From Urophycis tenuis (lineage: Eukaryota; Chordata; Actinopteri; Gadiformes; Phycidae), in NCBI GenBank assembly GCA_036785325.1, contig JAXIVH010000151.1, forward strand, positions 60,001 to 124,000: DNA of 64,000 nt, read 5' to 3'. This document shows positions 48,144 through 60,198 of this stretch, in pieces. A model generated the notes under the pieces. That model worked only from the letters and a program-made list of their open reading frames with translations. It made no database searches and had not been told where the DNA came from. Numbering within the stretch: position 1 is the stretch's first letter; every line of letters begins with the position of its first letter. The position numbers and the translations under genes were made by a program.

Positions 48144-51100
48144 GGCTCTCAATACATCACTTATTACTGAAGCTCACAACACATCACTTATTACTGAAGC
48201 TCTCAACACATCACTTATTACTGAAGCTCACAACACATCACTTATTACTGAAGCTCTCAACACATCACTTATTACTGAAGCTCACAACACATCACTTATT
48301 ACTGAAGCTCTCAACACATCACTTATTACTGAAGCTCTCAACACATCACTTATTACTGAAGCTCACAACACATCACTTATTACTGAAGCTCTCAACACAT
48401 CACTTATTACTGAAGCTCACAACACATCACTTATTACTGAAGCTCTCAACACATCACTTATTACTGAAGCTCTCAACACATCACTTATTACTGAAGCTCA
48501 CAACACATCACTTATTACTGAAGCTCTCAACACATCACTTATTACTGAAGCTCTCAATACATCACTTATTACTGAAGCTCTCAACACATCACTTATTACT
48601 GAAGCTCACAACACATCACTTATTACTGAAGCTCTCAACACATCACTTATTACTGAAGCTCTCAACACATCACTTATTACTGAAGCTCACAACACATCAC
48701 TTATTACTGAAGCTCACAACACATCACTTATTACTGAAGCTCTCAACACATCACTTATTACTGAAGCTCACAACACATCACTTATTACTGAAGCTCACAA
48801 CACATCACTTATTACTGAAGCTCTCAACACATCACTTATTACTGAAGCTCACAACACATCACTTATTACTGAAGCTCACAACACATCACTTATTACTGAA
48901 GCTCACAACACATCACTTATTACTGAAGCTCTCAATACATCACTTATTACTGAAGCTCTCAACACATCACTTATTACTGAAGCTCTCAATACATCACTTA
49001 TTACTGAAGCTCACAACACATCACTTATTACTGAAGCTCTCAACACATCACTTATTACTGAAGCTCACAACACATCACTTATTACTGAAGCTCTCAACAC
49101 ATCACTTATTACTGAAGCTCACAACACATCACTTATTACTGAAGCTCTCAACACATCACTTATTACTGAAGCTCACAACACATCACTTATTACTGAAGCT
49201 CTCAACACATCACTTATTACTGAAGCTCTCAACACATCACTTATTACTGAAGCTCACAACACATCACTTATTACTGAAGCTCTCAACACATCACTTATTA
49301 CTGAAGCTCACAACACATCACTTATTACTGAAGCTCTCAACACATCACTTATTACTGAAGCTCTCAACACATCACTTATTACTGAAGCTCACAACACATC
49401 ACTTATTACTGAAGCTCACAACACATCACTTATTACTGAAGCTCACAACACATCACTCATTACTGAAGCTCTCAACACATCACTTATTACTGAAGCTCAC
49501 AACACATCACTTATTACTGAAGCTCTCAACACATCACTTATTACTGAAGCTCACAACACATCACTTATTACTGAAGCTCTCAACACATCACTTATTACTG
49601 AAGCTCACAACACATCACTTATTACTGAAGCTCACAACACATCACTTATTACTGAAGCTCTCAATACATCACTTATTACTGAAGCTCTCAACACATCACT
49701 TATTACTGAAGCTCACAACACATCACTTATTACTGAAGCTCACAACACATCACTTATTACTGAAGCTCTCAATACATCACTTATTACTGAAGCTCTCAAC
49801 ACATCACTTATTACTGAAGCTCTCAATACATCACTTATTACTGAAGCTCACAACACATCACTTATTACTGAAGCTCTCAACACATCACTTATTACTGAAG
49901 CTCACAACACATCACTTATTAATGAAGCTCTCAACACATCACTTATTACTGAAGCTCACAACACATCACTTATTACTGAAGCTCTCAACACATCACTTAT
50001 TACTGAAGCTCACAACACATCACTTATTACTGAAGCTCTCAACACATCACTTATTACTGAAGCTCTCAACACATCACTTATTACTGAAGCTCACAACACA
50101 TCACTTATTACTGAAGCTCTCAACACATCACTTATTACTGAAGCTCACAACACATCACTTATTACTGAAGCTCTCAACACATCACTTATTACTGAAGCTC
50201 TCAACACATCACTTATTACTGAAGCTCACAACACATCACTTATTACTGAAGCTCTCAACACATCACTTATTACTGAAGCTCACAACACATCACTCATTAC
50301 TGAAGCTCTCAACACATCACTTATTACTGAAGCTCACAACACATCACTTATTACTGAAGCTCTCAACACATCACTTATTACTGAAGCTCACAACACATCA
50401 CTTATTACTGAAGCTCTCAACACATCACTTATTACTGAAGCTCTCAACACATCACTTATTACTGAAGCTCACAACACATCACTTATTACTGAAGCTCTCA
50501 ACACATCACTTATTACTGAAGCTCACAACACATCACTTATTACTGAAGCTCTCAACACATCACTTATTACTGAAGCTCTCAACACATCACTTATTACTGA
50601 AGCTCACAACACATCACTTATTACTGAAGCTCTCAACACATCACTTATTACTGAAGCTCTCAATACATCACTTATTACTGAAGCTCTCAACACATCACTT
50701 ATTACTGAAGCTCACAACACATCACTTATTACTGAAGCTCTCAACACATCACTTATTACTGAAGCTCTCAACACATCACTTATTACTGAAGCTCACAACA
50801 CATCACTTATTACTGAAGCTCACAACACATCACTTATTACTGAAGCTCTGAAGCTCACAACACATCACTTATTACTGAAGCTCACAACACATCACTTATT
50901 ACTGAAGCTCACAACACATCACTTATTACTGAAGCTCTCAACACATCACTTATTACTGAAGCTCACAACACATCACTTATTACTGAAGCTCACAACACAT
51001 CACTTATTACTGAAGCTCACAACACATCACTTATTACTGAAGCTCTCAATACATCACTTATTACTGAAGCTCTCAACACATCACTTATTACTGAAGCTCT

Positions 51101-52946
51101 CAATACATCACTTATTACTGAAGCTCACAACACATCACTTATTACTGAAGCTCTCAACACATCACTTATTACTGAAGCTCACAACACATCACTTATTACT
51201 GAAGCTCTCAACACATCACTTATTACTGAAGCTCACAACACATCACTTATTACTGAAGCTCACAACACATCACTTATTACTGAAGCTCTCAACACATCAC
51301 TTATTACTGAAGCTCTCAACACATCACTTATTACTGAAGCTCACAACACATCACTTATTACTGAAGCTCACAACACATCACTTATTACTGAAGCTCTGAA
51401 GCTCACAACACATCACTTATTACTGAAGCTCACAACACATCACTTATTACTGAAGCTCACAACACATCACTTATTACTGAAGCTCTCAACACATCACTTA
51501 TTACTGAAGCTCACAACACATCACTTATTACTGAAGCTCACAACACATCACTTATTACTGAAGCTCACAACACATCACTTATTACTGAAGCTCTCAATAC
51601 ATCACTTATTACTGAAGCTCTCAACACATCACTTATTACTGAAGCTCTCAATACATCACTTATTACTGAAGCTCACAACACATCACTTATTACTGAAGCT
51701 CTCAACACATCACTTATTACTGAAGCTCACAACACATCACTTATTACTGAAGCTCTCAACACATCACTTATTACTGAAGCTCACAACACATCACTTATTA
51801 CTGAAGCTCTCAACACATCACTTATTACTGAAGCTCACAACACATCACTTATTACTGAAGCTCTCAACACATCACTTATTACTGAAGCTCTCAACACATC
51901 ACTTATTACTGAAGCTCACAACACATAACTTATTACTGAAGCTCTCAACACATCACTTATTACTGAAGCTCACAACACATCACTTATTACTGAAGCTCTC
52001 AACACATCACTTATTACTGAAGCTCTCAACACATCACTTATTACTGAAGCTCACAACACATCACTTATTACTGAAGCTCTCAACACATCACTTATTACTG
52101 AAGCTCACAACACATCACTCATTACTGAAGCTCTCAACACATCACTTATTACTGAAGCTCACAACACATCACTTATTACTGAAGCTCTCAACACATCACT
52201 TATTACTGAAGCTCACAACACATCACTTATTACTGAAGCTCTCAACACATCACTTATTACTGAAGCTCTCAACACATCACTTATTACTGAAGCTCACAAC
52301 ACATCACTTATTACTGAAGCTCTCAACACATCACTTATTACTGAAGCTCACAACACATCACTTATTACTGAAGCTCTCAACACATCACTTATTACTGAAG
52401 CTCTCAACACATCACTTATTACTGAAGCTCACAACACATCACTCATTACTGAAGCTCTCAACACATCACTTATTACTGAAGCTCTCAACACATCACTTAT
52501 TACTGAAGCTCTCAACACATCACTTATTACTGAAGCTCTCAACACATCACTTATTACTGAAGCTCACAACACATCACTTATTACTGAAGCTCTGAAGCTC
52601 ACAACACATCACTTATTACTGAAGCTCACAACACATCACTTATTACTGAAGCTCACAACACATCACTTATTACTGAAGCTCACAACACATCACTTATTAC
52701 TGAAGCTCTCAACACATCACTTTTTACTGAAGCTCACAACACATCACTTATTACTGAAGCTCTCAACACATCACTTATTACTAAAGCTCACAACACATCA
52801 CTTATTACTGAAGCTCACAACACATCACTTATTACTGAAGCTCTCAACACATCACTTATTACTGAAGCTCACAACACATCACTTATTACTGAAGCTCTCA
52901 ATACATCACTTATTACTGAAGCTCTCAACACATCACTTATTACTGA
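48144..52946. repeat. 27-bp satellite array, left block (about 178 units)
   Basis: The unit is CACATCACTTATTACTGAAG then CTC(A/T)CAA. Units differ mainly at one base (CTCTCAA or CTCACAA), with occasional AATACATC, CTCATTAC and CATAACTT variants. A junction variant CTCTGAAGCTCACAAC recurs at about 50849, 51399 and 52594 and shows higher-order duplications of about 550 bp. The nine-codon period leaves a 309-residue frame open, which is not a gene. Confidence 0.97.
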
Positions 52947-55900
52947 TCTGTTGTGTAGGATTAGATGTTGATATCCCTGACTTGTACCTACGGCGCCGAT
53001 GAGACTCTGTGGAGTTCAATTGAGTGGTGGCATCCTTCGGGTTGTCAAGTGGGCACCCTCTTTCCTTGATGTTTCGCTGATTGGCCCACGACACCTCCAG
53101 AGGGTTCAGCAGTGAGACCCAGCGTCCCAGGTTCACTCCCTAGATGCCACCAACTCAGTTGAAGGCCCAGGTCGGATCCTTTCTCTTCATCCACAGCCAC
53201 TGGCTCCCCTTTTCGGCAGCCATGGAGAGGTCTCTAACTGCTTGCCTGTGGGCCTTCCCTCGCACTCCCACCTCCCTGAGTAGCCTGGATGTTGACGTGG
53301 CTATGAACCCTATGCAGCCAACTTCCACTGGGCGAACCATTGCTTTCCAGCCTTGTTGCTGAGCATCTGCAGCGAGGTCAGCGTACCTCAGCTTCTTCCG
53401 CTCGTAGGCCTCCTCCACTGTGCCCTCCCAGGGCACTGTGAGCTCTATGATGTAGACGAGCTTGAGCGAGGGTGACCACAGAACAAGGTCTGGTCGCAAG
53501 TTGGTGGATGCGATCTCGGTTGGGAAGCAGAGTTTCTTGCCCAGGTCTGCCAGTAGCTTCCAGTCCCGTGCTCTGCCCAGCTGCCCAGTGTCAGCCCTTG
53601 TGGTGGTGAGGCTGGCTTGACCCTCTCGGACAAAGGGCGTTGGCTGCCAGCGGGATGACGGGGGAGGAAGGGCATTCACTCTTGTCCGCTGACTTTCCAG
53701 CACTGCTGCGACACGCTTTAACACCTGGTTGTGCCGCCAGGTGTAACGGCCTTGGGTGAGGCTGGTCTTGCATCCCACCAAGATGTGCTTCAGTGTTGCT
53801 GAGCCTGCTGGACATAGAGGGCACGTGGAATCTTCACCATACCACTGGTTAAGGTTTGCAGGAGAGGGCAACACATCATAGGCAGCCCTGATGGTAAAGC
53901 TTGCCCTGAATGCCTCCATCTCCCACAGATCTTTCCAGGAGATCTTCCTCTTCTCCACTCCTTCCCATGCCATCCACTGCCCTTGCTTGGCCTGCGACAC
54001 AGCTTGTGCGCGCCTTCCTGCTTCCTCTTCCCACCGTATCTCCTGGACCACCAGCTTGCGTCTCTCAGCTGGATTGGCCTTGCTCCAGGCTGGTGTACTG
54101 GCCCCAAGACCAAGACCACTCCTTCCCTCCTGAACTCGGCCCACGATGTCCCTGTGTCTGAGTGCTGCCTTTGCCTGCTCCGTTGCGACCAATGGGGTCC
54201 ACTTCCTTCCCGTGGCCAGGATGGGTGCAGCTTGGGCTACAAATGGATCGCTCGAATCCAGTAGCATCATCTCCAGTCTGACTTTGGCGCACTTGTACTC
54301 CTCTGCCAGACCGGAAATGGGCAGGTGTAACATCCCTTTGCCGTAGAGCCCAATGCTGCTGAGACACCTGGGAAGGCCAAGCCACTTCCTTGCATATGAA
54401 GTAACCAGTCTCTCCAGTTTTTCCACCTTCGAGAGTGGAACTTCATAGAGGGTTAGTGGCCACAGGAGACGTGGAAGTAGTCCATACTGCATGCACCAGA
54501 GCTTCAACTTGCCCGGCAACAGGGTTCTGTTGATGTTCTCCAGGCCGTTGGCTACTTCCTTCCTGAGCTGCTCCACTTGCTCTTTGTCCTTAAGGGAGGC
54601 ATCATACCATCGACCTAGGCTCTTCACAGGCTTCTCGGAAACCGTTGGGATGGGTTCCTCACCAACATGGAAGCGGTGGTCTGACAGCTTCCCCTTGATA
54701 ATGGAGATGCTTCTGGACTTGCTCGGCTTGATCTTCATGCGGGCCATCTCGATGTTTTCCTGGAGCTTTCCTAACAGCCGAACTGTGCAGGCCTTGGTTG
54801 TGGTCAAGGTTGTGAGGTCATCCATATAGGCTCTGACCGGCGGCAGCCTCAGCCCAGGTTTTATTCGCTGTCCGCCAACCACCCATCGCGAGGCCCGTAT
54901 TATGACCTCCATGGCTAGGGTGAAAGCCAGCGGGGAGATGGTGCAGCCGGCCATGATTCCCACTTCCAGATGTTGCCATGCCGTGGTGTACTCTGCTGTA
55001 CTCTGCTGTCACGCAGAGCTGGATGTCCTGGAAGTAGGCCTTGACAAGGGTTGTAAGCGCTGGTGGGACTCTGAAATAGTCAAAGGCTGTCCACAGGAGG
55101 TTGTGAGGGACTGAACCAAAGGCGTTCGCAAGATCCAGGAACACCACATGGAGATCTTTTCCCTCCTTCTTGGCGACCTGGATCTGATGCCAGATGACAC
55201 TAGCATGTTCCACACATCCTGAGAAGCCTGAGATGCCTGCTTTCTGGATTGACGTGTCAATCAGGTTGTTACTTTGCAGGAATCCTGCCAGCCTATGAGC
55301 AACCACACTGAAGAAGATTTTTCCCTCGACATTTAGAAGGCTGATCTGGCGGAACTGGCCGATTTCTGAAGAGTCCTTCTCCTTAGGGATAAGGGTCCCT
55401 CCGGCTCTCCGCCAGGATGTTGGTATCTCCTTCTTTTTCCACACGACCTTCATCAGCTTCCAGAGGAATCGCAGGACATCTGGTGCGTTTTTGTAGAGCC
55501 TGTATGGAACTCCGTTGGGGCCTGGAGCTGACGCGGCCCTTGCTCTACGCACAGTTTTGTCAACTTCACTCCACCTGGGTGGACTGATGTCTAGCTCATG
55601 CTCTGGTGGACTGAGTGGTGGCATGTCAGATGGAAGTGGGACCTCTTCCTGGTGTCGGTCATCTTTGCAGGACTTTTTCAGATGTTCTTCCAGGTTGGCC
55701 TTTGACACTGAGAGAGTTCCGCTCTTCTCCTTTGTGAAGAGTCTCTTCACAAATTTGAAGGGGTCTTTGTAGAAGCGGGATCTTGTTTTTTCCTTCCCTC
55801 TGCGCTTCTTCAGGAGGTTTTCAGCTCTCCTCAGTGTGGTGAGTCTGCTCTGGATCTCCTCCTGCAGCAGGTTTATCCCCTCCTTCTCTTCCTCTGTGGC

Positions 55901-56798
55901 CTTCCTCCATTGCTTCTTCAGCTGCCTCCGCTCCTTGACTAGGCGATCTATTTCGGTCTGCCTTCTGGACTTGGTGGGAACTGATGGCGTAGATCGTTTC
56001 CCTTCCGCCATTCCAAACCGTTCCGCTCCATAGGCATAGATTAAGTCGCCCATCCTCTCCAACTTCTTCATGGTGGTGCCTTTGATCCCTTCTAGGATGT
56101 TGCAGAGATCAGTGTTGACCTCCTTCCACAGCGTCTTGTCGCAGGACTTTGGCCAGTTGACTAATGGCCGGCGCCCCGAGATCTTCTTCTCTGCTGGTGG
56201 TCGTGATGTGTTGGATTCAGGTTTCTCTCCTGTGCCTTGATCTTCCTCCACTGGGACAGGGATGTTGATGTCCTGCAGACTGTGGTGTGTGTCCTGCTGC
56301 TGAACTTCAGTCGACTGACTCGACCTGCTTCTCAAAAAGTAGCTGTCGATGCGATGTCCCTGTTGACCCTTCTGTAAGCACCCTTTCTTGCCCTGGTGTA
56401 TCTTCAGGCTAAGATTGGAGGTAACCTTTGTCCAGCCACATACGCAGTTCTGGAGCGTGCGTCCTGCTGTAACTGTCGGAGCCTTAGGTATACTGATCAT
56501 CAATCTCGTAGTCTGTTCCGTTCCTATGTTCGTTACCGTGTTATCTGCCGACGAGCCATCTTCCGCCCCCGCTCTCGCAGGCTCAAGGGGTGTTTTCTTC
56601 TCAGAACTTTTCATACCCAGGTTTGGGTGGGATCCATACACCGTTTGTGCTGGGTCCCGCCACCACGGGTAGCTAGCCCATGGCGGCCCCGATGGGGTCT
56701 ATTCCCTCCTGTCAGCTGTCTTTCCATGCCGTCGCAAGGTCTTTCCCTTGTTGCCAGCTGCACTTTCACAGCAGTCACTGGTTTACCAGATGATCAGA
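52947..56798 (-). mobile_element. LINE with restriction-like endonuclease, copy A (near full length)
   Basis: A 3.85-kb non-LTR element of the R2/R4/NeSL-like type is inserted in the 27-bp satellite after TTATTACTGA. Its 3' end (element sense ...CACAACAGA) abuts the satellite at 52946, and its 5' end abuts the 3' end of copy B at 56799. The orientation is the same as copy B. Confidence 0.88.
53155..56641 (-). pseudogene. Frameshifted ORF of the restriction-like-endonuclease LINE, copy A
   Basis: One protein of about 1,200 residues is split into two frames. The N-terminal part (from an ATG at 56641) has a single zinc-finger-like CVCGWTKVTSNLSLKIHQG with a further Cys. Reverse transcriptase blocks follow: ARAASAPGPNGVPYRLYK, WRRAGGTLIPKEKDSSEI, FRQISLLNVEGKIFFSVV and VVFLDLANAFGSVPHNLL. 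A 7-bp difference from copy B at about 54990-55020 (a duplicated TACTCTGCTG) shifts the frame. The second frame holds RAYMDDLTTLTTTKA (the YMDD catalytic box), a CCHC knuckle CPLCPAGSATLKHILVGC, and RPDLVLWSPSLKLVYIIEL, the PD...E core of a restriction-like endonuclease. The stop is at 53155. Apart from the shift it is well preserved, suggesting a recent insertion. Confidence 0.88.
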
Positions 56799-58948
56799 TC
56801 TGTTGTGTAGGACTAGATGTTGATATCCCTGACTTGTACCTACGGCGCCGATGAGACTCTGTGGAGTTCAATTGAGTGGTGGCATCCTTCGGGTTGTCAA
56901 GTGGGCACCCTCTTTCCTTGATGTTTCGCTGATTGGCCCACGACACCTCCAGAGGGTTCAGCAGTGAGACCCAGCGTCCCAGGTTCACTCCCTAGATGCC
57001 ACCAACTCAGTTGAAGGCCCAGGTCGGATCCTTTCTCTTCATCCACAGCCACTGGCTCCCCTTTTCGGCAGCCATGGAGAGGTCTCTAACTGCTTGCCTG
57101 TGGGCCTTCCCTCGCACTCCCACCTCCCTGAGTAGCCTGGATGTTGACGTGGCTATGAACCCTATGCAGCCAACTTCCACTGGGCGAACCATTGCTTTCC
57201 AGCCTTGTTGCTGAGCATCTGCAGCGAGGTCAGCGTACCTCAGCTTCTTCCGCTCGTAGGCCTCCTCCACTGTGCCCTCCCAGGGCACTGTGAGCTCTAT
57301 GATGTAGACGAGCTTGAGCGAGGGTGACCACAGAACAAGGTCTGGTCGCAAGTTGGTGGATGCGATCTCGGTTGGGAAGCAGAGTTTCTTGCCCAGGTCT
57401 GCCAGTAGCTTCCAGTCCCGTGCTCTGCCCAGCTGCCCAGTGTCAGCCCTTGTGGTGGTGAGGCTGGCTTGACCCTCTTGACCCTCTCGGACAAAGGGCG
57501 TTGGCTGCCAGCGGGATGACGGGGGAGGAAGGGCATTCACTCTTGTCCGCTGACTTTCCAGCACTGCTGCGACACGCTTTAACACCTGGTTGTGCCGCCA
57601 GGTGTAACGGCCTTGGGTGAGGCTGGTCTTGCATCCCACCAAGATGTGCTTCAGTGTTGCTGAGCCTGCTGGACATAGAGGGCACGTGGAATCTTCACCA
57701 TACCACTGGTTAAGGTTTGCAGGAGAGGGCAACACATCATAGGCAGCCCTGATGGTAAAGCTTGCCCTGAATGCCTCCATCTCCCACAGATCTTTCCAGG
57801 AGATCTTCCTCTTCTCCACTCCTTCCCATGCCATCCACTGCCCTTGCTTGGCCTGCGACACAGCTTGTGCGCGCCTTCCTGCTTCCTCTTCCCACCGTAT
57901 CTCCTGGACCACCAGCTTGCGTCTCTCAGCTGGATTGGCCTTGCTCCAGGCTGGTGTACTGGCCCCAAGACCAAGACCACTCCTTCCCTCCTGAACTCGG
58001 CCCACGATGTCCCTGTGTCTGAGTGCTGCCTTTGCCTGCTCCGTTGCGACCAATGGGGTCCACTTCCTTCCCGTGGCCAGGATGGGTGCAGCTTGGGCTA
58101 CAAATGGATCGCTCGAATCCAGTAGCATCATCTCCAGTCTGACTTTGGCGCACTTGTACTCCTCTGCCAGACCGGAAATGGGCAGGTGTAACATCCCTTT
58201 GCCGTAGAGCCCAATGCTGCTGAGACACCTGGGAAGGCCAAGCCACTTCCTTGCATATGAAGTAACCAGTCTCTCCAGTTTTTCCACCTTCGAGAGTGGA
58301 ACTTCATAGAGGGTTAGTGGCCACAGGAGACGTGGAAGTAGTCCATACTGCATGCACCAGAGCTTCAACTTGCCCGGCAACAGGGTTCTGTTGATGTTCT
58401 CCAGGCCGTTGGCTACTTCCTTCCTGAGCTGCTCCACTTGCTCTTTGTCCTTAAGGGAGGCATCATACCATCGACCTAGGCTCTTCACAGGCTTCTCGGA
58501 AACCGTTGGGATGGGTTCCTCACCAACATGGAAGCGGTGGTCTGACAGCTTCCCCTTGATAATGGAGATGCTTCTGGACTTGCTCGGCTTGATCTTCATG
58601 CGGGCCATCTCGATGTTTTCCTGGAGCTTTCCTAACAGCCGAACTGTGCAGGCCTTGGTTGTGGTCAAGGTTGTGAGGTCATCCATATAGGCTCTGACCG
58701 GCGGCAGCCTCAGCCCAGGTTTTATTCGCTGTCCGCCAACCACCCATCGCGAGGCCCGTATTATGACCTCCATGGCTAGGGTGAAAGCCAGCGGGGAGAT
58801 GGTGCAGCCGGCCATGATTCCCACTTCCAGATGTTGCCATGCCGTGGTGTACTCTGCTGTTGTCACGCAGAGCTGGATGTCCTGGAAGTAGGCCTTGACA
58901 AGGGTTGTAAGCGCTGGTGGGACTCTGAAATAGTCAAAGGCTGTCCAC
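56799..58948 (-). mobile_element. LINE with restriction-like endonuclease, copy B (5' truncated)
   Basis: This copy repeats the 3' 2.15 kb of copy A with very few changes and starts (element sense) inside the reverse transcriptase at LLWTAFDYFRVPP. The satellite resumes at 58949 with TGAAGCTCACAA. The TGA shared with the left junction of copy A is a possible 3-bp target duplication or overlap. Confidence 0.88.
57007..58948 (-). pseudogene. Partial LINE ORF, copy B (in frame but lacking the N-terminal half)
   Basis: The frame is open throughout from the truncation to the stop at 57007. It retains MAGCTISPLAFTLAMEV, AYMDDLTTLT, the CCHC knuckle and the endonuclease core RPDLVLWSPSLK. Compared with copy A it lacks the frameshift and has a 9-bp duplication that gives EGQEGQ. 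Without the N-terminal DNA-binding part and the first reverse transcriptase blocks it cannot be active. Confidence 0.85.
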
Positions 58949-60143
58949 TGAAGCTCACAACACATCACTTATTACTGAAGCTCACAACACATCACTTATT
59001 ACTGAAGCTCTCAATACATCACTTATTACTGAAGCTCTCAACACATCACTTATTACTGAAGCTCTCAATACATCACTTATTACTGAAGCTCACAACACAT
59101 CACTTATTACTGAAGCTCTCAACACATCACTTATTACTGAAGCTCACAACACATCACTTATTACTGAAGCTCTCAACACATCACTTATTACTGAAGCTCA
59201 CAACACATCACTTATTACTGAAGCTCTCAACACATCACTTATTACTGAAGCTCACAACACATCACTTATTACTGAAGCTCTCAACACATCACTTATTACT
59301 GAAGCTCTCAACACATCACTTATTACTGAAGCTCACAACACATCACTTATTACTGAAGCTCTCAACACATCACTTATTACTGAAGCTCACAACACATCAC
59401 TTATTACTGAAGCTCTCAACACATCACTTATTACTGAAGCTCTCAACACATCACTTATTACTGAAGCTCACAACACATCACTCATTACTGAAGCTCTCAA
59501 CACATCACTTATTACTGAAGCTCTCAACACATCACTTATTACTGAAGCTCTCAACACATCACTTATTACTGAAGCTCTCAACACATCACTTATTACTGAA
59601 GCTCACAACACATCACTTATTACTGAAGCTCACAACACATCACTTATTACTGAAGCTCTGAAGCTCACAACACATCACTTATTACTGAAGCTCACAACAC
59701 ATCACTTATTACTGAAGCTCACAACACATCACTTATTACTGAAGCTCTCAACACATCACTTATTACTGAAGCTCACAACACATCACTTATTACTGAAGCT
59801 CTCAACACATCACTTATTACTAAAGCTCACAACACATCACTTATTACTGAAGCTCACAACACATCACTTATTACTGAAGCTCTCAACACATCACTTATTA
59901 CTGAAGCTCACAACACATCACTTATTACTGAAGCTCACAACACATCACTTATTACTGAAGCTCTCAACACATCACTTATTACTGAAGCTCACAACACATC
60001 ACTTATTACTGAAGCTCACAACACATCACTTATTACTGAAGCTCTCAACACATCACTTATTACTGAAGCTCACAACACATCACTTATTACTGAAGCTCAC
60101 AACACATTACTTATAACTGAAGCTCTCAACACATCACTTATTA
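58949..60143. repeat. 27-bp satellite array, right block (about 44 units)
   Basis: It has the same unit and variants as the left block, including one more CTCTGAAGCTCACAAC junction at about 59660. The array was evidently continuous before the LINE insertions. Confidence 0.95.
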
Positions 60144-60150
60144 AGGCAGG

Positions 60151-60198
60151 GCAGTTTTATTTGTATAGCGCAGTTCATACACAATGGCAACTCAATGT
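60151..60198. repeat. 48-bp direct repeat, left copy (probable RTE target duplication)
   Basis: GCAGTTTTATTTGTATAGCG and the next 28 bases are identical to 63545-63592 on the other side of the RTE element. The sequence itself belongs to a common fish repeat (…AACTCAATGTGCTTTACAT). Confidence 0.85.

Noticed and set aside
48144..60143. Possible CRISPR-like array
   Set aside because: Units are contiguous 27-bp tandem repeats without unique spacers, in a vertebrate genome.
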